DNA from: Scatosoma sp045576335 | GTDB taxonomy: Bacteria; Bacillota; Clostridia; Christensenellales; Borkfalkiaceae | Length of the DNA stretch: 64,000 bases | NCBI GenBank assembly: GCA_045576335.1 | Contig: JAZNGH010000008.1 | Coordinates: 1 to 64,000, forward strand | Reading direction: 5' to 3' | In this document: positions 52,198-59,599 of the stretch, piece after piece | How the letters are laid out: each line of letters begins with the position of its first letter | Numbering within the stretch: the first letter of the stretch is position 1 | Notes under the pieces: generated by a model | Database searches by the model: none | What the model saw: the letters and a program-made list of their open reading frames with translations, nothing else | Told to the model about the DNA's origin: nothing | Made by a program: the position numbers and the translations under genes

Positions 52198-53130
52198 ATG
52201 GAACATTTCGTTGAAATTTTATTGCACGCGTTAGAGGACACCGCGCCGCTTTTGCCGTGGATTTTGGTGATGTATATCATTATCCAGCTTTTGGAGAATA
52301 AAACCACGCTGAAAAATGCGGGACGGCTCAACGGTCGGTTGGGACCCGTGGTGGGCGCGGCGACGGGCTTGATACCGCAATGCGGCTTTTCCGTGATGGC
52401 GGCAAAGTTTTACGAGCGGAAATATATCACGCTGGGAACGCTGTTGGCTATCTTTTTATCCACGAGCGACGAGGCGTTTATCCTGCTCGTTTCCTCGGGC
52501 GAGGGCGCGGTGTGGGTATTGCCGACAATCGTTGTGAAAATGGTGGTCGGGATTGCCGTGGGCTACGCCGCTGACCTGCTTTTGAAAGGTCTTGGACGGG
52601 AGCAGGTATGCGTTGAAATGGTGGAAACGACCGCCGAAGCCCCAAAAACCACGCGGGATATTTTTATGCAGAGGTATTTGGAGGAAAAGGAGGTCGAGGT
52701 CGTTTGCTCGTGCGGGAAAAACCACGGCGGCAATTCGGCGTTTGGGAAATATTTTCTTTCGCCCCTGTTGCATACCTTACAGGTCGCGCTGTTTATTTTT
52801 CTCGTCAACTTCGTTTTGACGGCGATTATCCATTCGGTTGGCGAGGAAGCGTTTTCACTCTTTATGCAGAGCAGTCGCTTTTTACAGCCCTTTTTGACTT
52901 GTGCAATCGGCTTGATACCCAACTGTGCGTCCTCCGTCGTGATTACGGAAACCTTTTTAAGCGGTGGGATTACGTTTGGCTCGTTCGTGGCGGGGCTTTG
53001 CGCCAACGCGGGCATGGGTTTCGTCGTGCTTTTGAAAAACACGCGCAAATGGAAACGCAATCTTTTGCTGATAGCCGTTTGCTATGCGGTTGCCGTGCTT
53101 GTCGGCTTGATTTGTAATTTAATGGTTTAG
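52198..53130 (+). CDS. Predicted 10-TM heavy-metal exporter (ArsP_2-like)
   Basis: 310 residues, about ten membrane helices in two halves, each with the same motif: GLIPQCGFSV (about 57-66) and GLIPNCASSV (about 238-247). A central hydrophilic loop contains CSCGKNHGG, which could bind metal. The duplicated GLIP-x-C motif matches putative manganese/arsenic-type exporters (ArsP_2/DUF-type 10TM). Follows tsaD by 11 bp. Substrate not provable from sequence. Confidence 0.65.
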   Translation: MEHFVEILLHALEDTAPLLPWILVMYIIIQLLENKTTLKNAGRLNGRLGPVVGAATGLIPQCGFSVMAAKFYERKYITLGTLLAIFLSTSDEAFILLVSSGEGAVWVLPTIVVKMVVGIAVGYAADLLLKGLGREQVCVEMVETTAEAPKTTRDIFMQRYLEEKEVEVVCSCGKNHGGNSAFGKYFLSPLLHTLQVALFIFLVNFVLTAIIHSVGEEAFSLFMQSSRFLQPFLTCAIGLIPNCASSVVITETFLSGGITFGSFVAGLCANAGMGFVVLLKNTRKWKRNLLLIAVCYAVAVLVGLICNLMV

Positions 53131-53150
53131 AAAGTAAAAAAATCGGTTTA
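53125..53150 (+). promoter_or_regulatory. Possible SigB/SigF-type promoter before the partner-switch operon
   Basis: GTTTAG (53125-53130), 14-bp spacer, GGTTTA (53145-53150) resembles the general stress sigma pattern GTTTAA-N12-15-GGGTAT. It overlaps the stop of the preceding gene. A weak match; autoregulation by the sigma factor encoded here is only suggested. Confidence 0.25.
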
Positions 53151-53176
53151 TATATAAATATACAGGAGTAACGATT

Positions 53177-53485
53177 ATGGAAGAGGTAAAAATTTCGGGG
53201 ATTTCCGACGGTAAATTGCAGTTTGCGCTTTCGGGCGATATCGACCTTGGCAACGCGGAGGAATTTTACGAGGCGGTCGTGCAAGCATACGATAAGCAGC
53301 CTTGCGATTTGCTCTTTGATTGCGCCGCGCTCAATTTTATCGACAGCACCACGCTGGGTACTTTCGTCAAAATCCTCAAAAAGGTGAAAACGGACGGGTT
53401 TACTATGCGGCTCGTCGGCTTGCAACCCAAAATCAAGAAGCTGTTTTTGATTTGTTCGTTGGACAGCATTATGCAGATTGCGTAA
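53177..53485 (+). CDS. STAS-domain anti-sigma factor antagonist (RsbV/SpoIIAA type)
   Basis: 102 residues, single STAS fold. S57 in FIDSTTLG sits at the phosphorylation site used by RsbV/SpoIIAA to control binding to the anti-sigma kinase. ISGDIDLGNAEEF at the N-terminus is the family strand. First gene of a four-gene operon with an RsbW-like protein, a sigma factor and a second ATPase-fold protein. Confidence 0.88.
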   Translation: MEEVKISGISDGKLQFALSGDIDLGNAEEFYEAVVQAYDKQPCDLLFDCAALNFIDSTTLGTFVKILKKVKTDGFTMRLVGLQPKIKKLFLICSLDSIMQIA

Positions 53486-53497
53486 CGGAGCTTTGGT

Positions 53498-53854
53498 ATG
53501 GAAAAATTTTCGGTAAATTTACCCTTAACGGGGGAATATCTTACGACGGTGCGTTTGACGACGGGCGGGCTTTGCTCCCTCGTCGGGTTTGACGTGGACG
53601 CGGCGGAGGATTATAAGGTTTGCGTGACGGAAAGCTTGCTCATCTTAAAACGGAACGGCTTTACGCGCGCTACGATTGATTTTACGGTATCCGAAGCCCT
53701 CGCTTGCGTCATTAACGGCGTGGAAAAGGGCGGAGAAAAAGAGGACTCGTTCGAGGACGAGATTTCGCGCGCGTTGCTTTCCGCGTTGCTTGGAAAGGTG
53801 GAGTTCGCGCTTGGCGAAACGGGTGAAGTGAAAACGATTGCATTTGAAGGCTAA
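53498..53854 (+). CDS. RsbW/SpoIIAB-like protein without an ATP site (pseudokinase)
   Basis: 118 residues that align with RsbW: EYLTTVRLTTGGLCSLVGFDVDAAEDYKVCVTES matches the region ahead of the N box, but the N box (E-x3-N) reads ESLLILKRN, the G1 box (DxGxG) is absent, and the G2 position (GxGL) reads ISRALL. So it keeps the GHKL fold but cannot bind ATP as family members do. It lies 12 bp after the STAS gene and 6 bp before the sigma gene. Probably a binding protein for STAS or sigma rather than a kinase; this is inference. Confidence 0.65.
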   Translation: MEKFSVNLPLTGEYLTTVRLTTGGLCSLVGFDVDAAEDYKVCVTESLLILKRNGFTRATIDFTVSEALACVINGVEKGGEKEDSFEDEISRALLSALLGKVEFALGETGEVKTIAFEG

Positions 53855-53860
53855 ACGGGC

Positions 53861-54598
53861 ATGGAGCAAGAAATCAACGAGCTGTTTCAGCGGTACAAGG
53901 AGACGGGCGATATTGCAATTCGTAATCAAATCGCCGAGAAATATCTCTACATAGCCGACATACTCGCCAAAAAATTCGTGGGGCGGGGCGTGGAGTACGA
54001 CGATTTGAAGCAAGTGGCGTCGTACGCGCTTTTGCGTGGAATTGACCGTTTCGACCCCGCACTTGGTATGCAGTTCACGACCTTCATTACGCCCACGATT
54101 ACGGGCGAGATTAAAAACTATTTCCGTGACAAAGCGCGCGTGATCAAGCTGCCGAGAAGGCTGGGCGAGATTAGCGCGGCGGTCAAGAAATTTACGGCGG
54201 AATATGAGGCGAAAAACGGCGGAAAGCCCACGGTGCAAACGATTGCAGGCGCGCTTGCGTATTCCGAGGAAGAGGTCGTAAAAGCCCTTGAAATCGGCGG
54301 TACGGTGTCGCTGGACGGCATGGCAAGCGGCGAGGACGGAGAAACGGAAGGCTCGCTGTATTCCCTTCTTTCCGACGGCGAGGACAAATACGAAAACTTT
54401 GAAATCAAAGAAACTTTGCGCGCGGAAATGCGGGATTTTTCCGAGCAGGAAAAGGCACTCGTTAAGTACCGCTATATGGACGAGCTTTCGCAAAGCGAAA
54501 CGGCAAAGCGTTTGGGCGTGTCACAGATGTTCGTTTCCCGTATGGAACGGAGGCTTTTGTTAAAGCTCAAAGAACGCTTGCAAAATCTGGGGGTATAG
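53861..54598 (+). CDS. Sigma factor of the SigB/SigF/SigG subfamily
   Basis: 245 residues. Region 2: YLYIADILAKKFVGRGVEYDDLKQVASYALLRGIDRFDP followed by FTTFITPTITGEIKNYFRD; region 3: LGEISAAVKKF ... TIAGALAYSEEEVVKAL; region 4: ALVKYRYMDELSQSETAKRLGVSQMFVSRMERRLLLKL. Region 4 and the IKLPRR linker match the SigB/SigF/SigG subfamily, which are controlled by partner switching. Whether it governs stress or sporulation is not decidable from here. Confidence 0.9.
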   Translation: MEQEINELFQRYKETGDIAIRNQIAEKYLYIADILAKKFVGRGVEYDDLKQVASYALLRGIDRFDPALGMQFTTFITPTITGEIKNYFRDKARVIKLPRRLGEISAAVKKFTAEYEAKNGGKPTVQTIAGALAYSEEEVVKALEIGGTVSLDGMASGEDGETEGSLYSLLSDGEDKYENFEIKETLRAEMRDFSEQEKALVKYRYMDELSQSETAKRLGVSQMFVSRMERRLLLKLKERLQNLGV

Positions 54599-54601
54599 CG
54601 T

Positions 54602-54961
54602 ATGGAATTTGAAATCAAAGACTATCCTACTATGAAACGCGCGATTACCGATTTCTGTCGTTTTCTTGACGAGCAGGGCGTTTCCAAAGACCGTGTGTTC
54701 GATAGCCGCCTTGCCTTGAACGAGCTGGTGGGGAACGTGTTGAGGCACACCGACGGTGCGGCGCGTTTGCGCGGGGAGGTAAAGCAGGAGCATATCGAGA
54801 TGGTGGTGCTTTCCAAGACGGCGTTTATACCGCCCGAAAGAAGTCAATGCTCGGAGGTATACGCCGAACACGGCAGAGGGCTGTTTTTGGTGGACAGCGT
54901 TTGCTTTGAGCGAAGCGTATCTGCCGACGGCGGTATCTGTATTAAAATTAAAATAATTTAA
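54602..54961 (+). CDS. HATPase_c_2 (RsbW-like) serine kinase fold protein, incomplete ATP site
   Basis: 119 residues. The N box is intact (LNELVGNVLRH: Glu and Asn present), and the G2 region HGRGLFLV is intact, but the usual G1 DxGxGF reads LSKTAFIPP, lacking the Asp. It may bind ATP weakly. It starts 3 bp after the sigma gene. It and the RsbW-like protein before the sigma gene look like complementary incomplete halves. Confidence 0.7.
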   Translation: MEFEIKDYPTMKRAITDFCRFLDEQGVSKDRVFDSRLALNELVGNVLRHTDGAARLRGEVKQEHIEMVVLSKTAFIPPERSQCSEVYAEHGRGLFLVDSVCFERSVSADGGICIKIKII

Positions 54962-54992
54962 CGACGAAGCAAGCTTGCTTCGTCGTTGTTCT
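54960..54992 (+). terminator. Terminator of the sigma operon
   Basis: Perfect 14-bp palindrome AACGACGAAGCAAG / CTTGCTTCGTCGTT (54960-54973, 54974-54987) followed by GTTCTT. Confidence 0.75.
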
Positions 54993-55002
54993 TATATTGC
55001 GT

Positions 55003-55034
55003 GAAAAAAAGAGCCGATAGAAATCGGCTCTTTT
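55003..55034 (-). terminator. Terminator of the 55-56.5 kb membrane-protein gene
   Basis: 12-bp stem AAAAGAGCCGAT / ATCGGCTCTTTT (55007-55018, 55023-55034) with seven T residues on the minus-strand 3' side. Confidence 0.88.
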
Positions 55035-55058
55035 CGTTTCAAGAGAGTTTTAATCAGA

Positions 55059-56486
55059 TTACATTCTAACCGCGAACTGATAAATCTTCGCAAGCAACCC
55101 GTCGGGGATTTTATCTCTGTATTGACCGAGATAAATGAATACCTTGCGGAAGAATTCTTTGTTGTCGCCGCCGACCTGATAGTCGGGAAGCTCGGGCATA
55201 TCGCCTTTATATTTAAGAATGAACAATTCGGTGAATTCGTTTCTTTCCTTATCGGCAAGGCTTGCGATAAACGGATCGAAGCTTCTGCTGTTGTAGAAAT
55301 CGTAGCCGGCAGTCGCCGCGGGTGCGGGAGCGGGAACGGGTGCGGGAGCTGCTTCGATAGGAGCTTCTTCCGCTACGGGCTCGGACGATACTTCTTCTGC
55401 AAGTACGACGCCTTCCACAACGCCGCCTTCGTAAGGCAGAGCTTCCGCGTACTCTTCACGTACGTATTCTTCCTCCGCCGCTTCTTCCGTAGCTTCTTCG
55501 GCTTCGGCTGCTGCCGCTGCCTTCTTCTTCGCTTTCTTCGCTGCCGATTTTTGAATGATGCAAAGGACGATTTGAACAAGCGAAACGCCTACGCCGACAA
55601 TCGCGAAGAGAAGTACGTTGTTGAATTCGGTCATGGAAGCGATTGCAAAGTAGCAAAGCACGCCCGCGATCACGAATTGAACGATATAACGGATAAGGTC
55701 AAATACAAGCCCGATTTTGGTGGAAATACGGATACTTGCAACCAAAACGCTGAAAGCAACCACGCCCGTGATGATGAGCGAGATAAGAGAAACCGTTTCG
55801 GGAGCGGTAACACCGAACGAGCCAAGACCTTTTTCAAACGCTTCCGCACCGACGTTGAGGTTCAAAAGGATTGCACCGCAAGCCGCGAGCGTGAAGATGA
55901 ATTGAAGCAAGCTCATCCAAGCCTTCGCGCCTGCTCGGCAAGCAGAAAGCACGAAATAGGTAATGCCGCCGACGAGCATAAGAGCCGCGGGAAGCAAAGG
56001 CGCGATATCAAGCGCAAGACCTTTTGCCTGATAGTAAGGGATAAAGGTCGCTGCAAAATACAAGGAAGCACCGAGTGTAATCGCATAAGCCGCCGCGCGA
56101 AGCAAGCAGGATTTACCCGAGAACAACGCAATGATTGCAAAAATCACGGTGAACAAAATTGCGAGGATAAGTACGTATGCGGCAAGCGCATTCAAAAGAC
56201 CCATTGAGGTAGCGGTGTCCGCAAGAGCGGGAAGCACGCCGAAAAGGGTGTAGGTCGGAGCCGCGAAAGCTTCTACGATTGCGAGGATCATCGCAAGAAC
56301 GGAGCCTTGTACGAGTTCCGCACCCTGCATCACCAATACGGGCAGGAAGAAAGGAACCACGCAAAGCGCGATAAAGATAACGGAGAAGATACGCACGGCA
56401 ACGTGCTTATTCTTCTTGGGTTGAGGCGTAACCTCCGCCTCGGTTGCAACGTCGTCCACGACAGGGCAGGTGTTGGTGTTGCTCAT
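55059..56486 (-). CDS. Large multi-pass membrane protein with alanine/glutamate-rich linker and conserved C-terminal domain
   Basis: 475 residues. About ten membrane helices occupy residues 30-325. Then a lysine/alanine-rich stretch, an acidic Glu/Ala/Val-rich linker and a Pro/Ala repeat (APAPVPAPAPA) up to about 395, and a final ~75-residue folded-looking domain (SFDPFIASLADKERNEFTELFILKYKGD ... FFRKVFIYLGQYRDKIPDGLLAKIYQF). I do not recognise a named family. The tail domain would be cytoplasmic. Has its own promoter and terminator, and a 7-bp GC-rich hairpin (56525-56543) in its 5' leader. Confidence 0.8.
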   Translation of the reverse strand: MSNTNTCPVVDDVATEAEVTPQPKKNKHVAVRIFSVIFIALCVVPFFLPVLVMQGAELVQGSVLAMILAIVEAFAAPTYTLFGVLPALADTATSMGLLNALAAYVLILAILFTVIFAIIALFSGKSCLLRAAAYAITLGASLYFAATFIPYYQAKGLALDIAPLLPAALMLVGGITYFVLSACRAGAKAWMSLLQFIFTLAACGAILLNLNVGAEAFEKGLGSFGVTAPETVSLISLIITGVVAFSVLVASIRISTKIGLVFDLIRYIVQFVIAGVLCYFAIASMTEFNNVLLFAIVGVGVSLVQIVLCIIQKSAAKKAKKKAAAAAEAEEATEEAAEEEYVREEYAEALPYEGGVVEGVVLAEEVSSEPVAEEAPIEAAPAPVPAPAPAATAGYDFYNSRSFDPFIASLADKERNEFTELFILKYKGDMPELPDYQVGGDNKEFFRKVFIYLGQYRDKIPDGLLAKIYQFAVRM

Positions 56487-56569
56487 AAAAGATCTCCTGA
56501 AAGTTTATTTTGAGAATTATATCCTCGCGCGTATATCGCGCGACAATATAAAATCATTCAATTTATTGT

Positions 56570-56598
56570 ATTATAACACTTTTCCGTCCTTATGTCAA
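56570..56598 (-). promoter_or_regulatory. Sigma-A promoter of the large membrane-protein gene
   Basis: Minus strand TTGACA (56598-56593), 17-bp spacer, TATAAT (56575-56570): perfect consensus; leader about 77 nt. Confidence 0.88.
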
Positions 56599-56680
56599 TA
56601 CATAAGCAAAAACTTTTTCAACTTTTTGCGAAAAAGTTTACAAATTTTTTGACGGAAATAAACCTTGCCCCAAAAAATCC

Positions 56681-56709
56681 TTGAAAAAATTTCCCGTTTG
56701 GGGTATAAT
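56681..56709 (+). promoter_or_regulatory. Sigma-A promoter of the PucR-type gene
   Basis: TTGAAA (56681-56686), 17-bp spacer, TATAAT (56704-56709). Confidence 0.82.
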
Positions 56710-56754
56710 AGTATCGTAAAGATTTTTACGGCGCAAACCTATGAGGTGAAAAAG

Positions 56755-57771
56755 ATGAGCGAGCTGCAAAAGATTGTCAAAGATACAATGGAAAAGCTGG
56801 GGATAATTTTCACGTATTATCCCGAAAATACCCGTCCTACGGCAGGTCCCGTATGCGATAAGCATTTTGAGGAAATTACCGACGACGGTACGTACACGTT
56901 TTTCCGTTTCTCGTTCAAGGGAATCGGGTATATCGGCGCAATCGAAGGTGCGAGTAAAACGGAAAAGGGCTACGCGCGGCTGTTGCCTGCCTATATAGAA
57001 AGCTTTACGGAAAAGGAAGCGGAGCTTTCCAAAACGGAGTACTTAAAACGCATATTGCTTGGGGAATGCTCGTCGCTCGGTATATATAAATACGCAACGA
57101 AATTTTCCGTCCGCGACGCGGCTTGTTTCGTCATTTTGCTCCGCGTACCGAAGATGATCAAAGAAACGCTCGCCGTGTTGGAGCAGTACGGCGGGAATAG
57201 CTTGGATACCGCGCTGCAAATGAGCGAGGACGAATGCGTGCTCGTGAAATTCGTGGATAAAACGGAAAACGAATACCGTTCCGCCGTGGACTACGCGGAG
57301 TTTTTGGCACAATCGCTGGAAGAAGAGCTGGGCGTAGACGCAACGGTCGGGGTAGGTCCTACCGTAAGAAGCATTAAAGACGCGGCGCATTCCTACGCGC
57401 GCGCGGAAAACGCCATTCGCTACGCGGACGAGTTCGGCGCGGGCGGCAAGGTACATTCCTATCGGGAGTTTATTCTCGTGAAAATGTTGGAGGATATTCC
57501 CGCGGCGAAGCTTGCCGATTATCTCGCCGACCTCACGGACGAAAATTTCAAAGAGATTTTCGAAAACGAAGAAATGTTGACGACGGCGGAGGAGTTTTTG
57601 CAAAACGACCTCAACGTAAGCGAAACCTCCCGTAAGCTTTATATGCACCGCAATACGCTTTTATACCGTTTGGATAAGATAGAGAAAGCAACGGGGCTGA
57701 ATATCCGTTCCTTTTCCGAGGCGGTTTCCTTCCGCGTGCTCACGCTTATCCACCGCTTGCTGGGAAAATAA
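56755..57771 (+). CDS. PucR/CdaR-family transcriptional regulator
   Basis: 338 residues from ATG 56755 (GAGGTGAAAAAG upstream; the longer frame crosses the promoter). The C-terminal ~60 residues are a PucR-type helix-turn-helix (LNVSETSRKLYMHRNTLLYRLDKIEKATGLNIR). The middle (about 120-260) fits the GGDEF-like region of CdaR proteins. N-terminal domain not identified. Probably responds to a small organic acid or purine-type signal; target unknown. Followed 9 bp later by an S41 protease gene. Confidence 0.85.
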   Translation: MSELQKIVKDTMEKLGIIFTYYPENTRPTAGPVCDKHFEEITDDGTYTFFRFSFKGIGYIGAIEGASKTEKGYARLLPAYIESFTEKEAELSKTEYLKRILLGECSSLGIYKYATKFSVRDAACFVILLRVPKMIKETLAVLEQYGGNSLDTALQMSEDECVLVKFVDKTENEYRSAVDYAEFLAQSLEEELGVDATVGVGPTVRSIKDAAHSYARAENAIRYADEFGAGGKVHSYREFILVKMLEDIPAAKLADYLADLTDENFKEIFENEEMLTTAEEFLQNDLNVSETSRKLYMHRNTLLYRLDKIEKATGLNIRSFSEAVSFRVLTLIHRLLGK

Positions 57772-57780
57772 GGAGCTTTT

Positions 57781-59121
57781 ATGAAAGAACCCGTTTTTGA
57801 AGAATTTGAAGCATTTACCAACGAAGAGGAGACGCAAACCGCGTCTCCTTTACCCGATACGCCCAAAAAAGGCCGCGCGGGGCAGGTGTTTTTGACGGTG
57901 GGGATCGCGCTCGTTTCCGCGCTCGTGGGCGGCGTTGGCGTGTATTTCTCCTTTGACGAGCAGCTGCGCTCCCTGCAAAAGCTGAAAAACCAAATGCAGC
58001 TTGCCTATTACGAGGATATTTCCAACGACGAATTTTACGGCACGGTATTCGACGCCGTAAACGGGCAATTGCTCGACAGATATTCCGAGTATATGACCAG
58101 AGAGCAATACGAGGCAATGCAACGCGAAGCCCAAGGTCAAATTAGCGGCGTGGGCTTGGTCTTTCCGACGACGGGGGAGGAATTGCGCGTGCTTCGCGTT
58201 TGCGGCAATTCACCCGCGGAAAGCAAAGGCATTTTGGCGGGGGATTACGTCGTGGGCATCGGCAAGAGCGAAACGGAAATCACCAAGGTTACGAGCTTTC
58301 AAGAATTTTCCGATTTGTTGCAGGGCTATGCACAAAATCAGACCTTTTGTCTTGCGCTCTCGCGAGGCGGGGAAGAATATACGGTGACGCTCGCCAAGGA
58401 AACGTACGTGGAAAATTACGTTTTTTACAGAACGGCGACGGAAGCGTACCGCTTTACGGGCGCGAGCGCGAAGCAGGGCGGTGAAAGCCTTTCGTGCTTG
58501 GAAGCAGACGACGCGTATATCCGTTTGACACAGTTCAACGGCGACGCTGCGGAGGCGTTCGGCGCGGCAATGTCGCTGTTTAAGGAGCAGGGCAAAAAAG
58601 ACCTCGTGCTCGATTTGCGCGGCAACGGCGGCGGGTATTTGGATATTATGCTCGATATCGCGCAATATTTCTCCAAAACGGCAACGGAGAGCAATCCGCT
58701 CGCCGTCGTGGCGGAGTATAAAAACGGGTCGGATAGCTTTTACGCCTACGGCAACGCGTATTCCTCCTATTTTGCGGAGGATAGCCGTATAACGGTACTC
58801 GCCGACGAGAACACCGCGTCGGCTTCCGAATGCTTAATCGGCTTTATGTACGATTACGGCGCAATCGGGTATGCGGATATCTGTTTGATTGAACGGGGCG
58901 GCGTTGCAAAGACCTATGGAAAGGGCATTATGCAAACGACCTATCCGCTTGGCTTATCGGGGGACGCGGTGAAACTGACGACGGCGCAAATTTGCTGGCC
59001 GAAAAGCAATCGTTGCATACACGGTATAGGCGTTTTACCCTCCGACGGCGCGTTGAGCGTCTTGGAAGCGGCAACGGACGAGCAAGAAATTATCGACGCA
59101 ATTGCAAAATTATTCGCTTAA
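57781..59121 (+). CDS. C-terminal processing (S41) peptidase with PDZ domain
   Basis: 446 residues: cytoplasmic N-terminus, one membrane anchor (about 35-57), PDZ domain (about 120-200, GVGLVFPTTGEELRVLRV...AGDYVVGIG), and the S41 protease domain (about 240-430) with LRGNGGGYLDIM, NTASASECLIGF (catalytic Ser at 347 or 349) and KTYGKGIMQ with the catalytic Lys. Family members are outward-facing processing proteases. Its TAA stop is part of the left TTAA of the 280-bp repeat element. Confidence 0.9.
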   Translation: MKEPVFEEFEAFTNEEETQTASPLPDTPKKGRAGQVFLTVGIALVSALVGGVGVYFSFDEQLRSLQKLKNQMQLAYYEDISNDEFYGTVFDAVNGQLLDRYSEYMTREQYEAMQREAQGQISGVGLVFPTTGEELRVLRVCGNSPAESKGILAGDYVVGIGKSETEITKVTSFQEFSDLLQGYAQNQTFCLALSRGGEEYTVTLAKETYVENYVFYRTATEAYRFTGASAKQGGESLSCLEADDAYIRLTQFNGDAAEAFGAAMSLFKEQGKKDLVLDLRGNGGGYLDIMLDIAQYFSKTATESNPLAVVAEYKNGSDSFYAYGNAYSSYFAEDSRITVLADENTASASECLIGFMYDYGAIGYADICLIERGGVAKTYGKGIMQTTYPLGLSGDAVKLTTAQICWPKSNRCIHGIGVLPSDGALSVLEAATDEQEIIDAIAKLFA

Positions 59122-59397
59122 CCAATTCAATATAATCCGAACTCGATTTTGAGTGGCGAATTTTGTCGCCTATTGCGTTAAAATCCTTGCCAAACCGTCG
59201 GGGTTTGTCTTCGGCTTTCGCCTTATATCCGTCTAAAATTCGCCTACTGAAAATTGCAGGCACGCAAAAGAGCGTATTTTTAGATGGATTTTGTCAAAGG
59301 CGACCGCAATCGTACTCGTGTACTATAAGGGCGCATTTGGCGTAAGACGCTAAAAAGACGCCTTTTGCGCGAGTTTGGATTATATTGAATTGGTTAA
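59118..59397. mobile_element. 280-bp TTAA-flanked MITE-like repeat, intact copy
   Basis: Terminal inverted repeats of 28 bp (59118-59145 and 59370-59397) match at 27 of 28 positions, beginning TTAACCAATTCAATATAAT; both ends read TTAA, which would be a TTAA target duplication around CCAATTC...GAATTGG. The interior has no ORF worth naming and several hairpin-forming words (GGCGAATTTTGTCGCC among them). A diverged relative lies at 18682-18960 in reverse orientation. No transposase gene is present, so it would be non-autonomous. Confidence 0.8.
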
Positions 59398-59400
59398 AAC

Positions 59401-59434
59401 AAAAGCGCGCACCTTGGGGGTACGCGCTTTTGCA
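59401..59434. terminator. Hairpin after the repeat element
   Basis: AAAAGCGCG / CGCGCTTTT stem (59401-59409, 59423-59431), extended by three pairs past one mismatch, T-run TTTT included; probably terminates S41 transcripts running through the element. Confidence 0.6.
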
Positions 59435-59547
59435 ATTATATGGAGGTGTTCCTCGGAATAAGGAAACGGGTAGGCTATCTCGTTTGACGAAATCATTATA
59501 ATATGCGTTTGCGTAAAATTCGTTTTGATTTCGTGATAATTTGACGA

Positions 59548-59585
59548 AAAAATGCCCCGCTTCGCAAAATTTGCGAAGCGGGGCA
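59548..59585 (-). terminator. Terminator of transketolase gene
   Basis: 15-bp perfect stem TGCCCCGCTTCGCAA / TTGCGAAGCGGGGCA (59553-59567, 59571-59585), followed on the minus strand by TTTTTTCG. The space 59435-59547 has no gene or other feature I can see. Confidence 0.9.
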
Positions 59586-59599
59586 ATCCGTTTTTTTAC

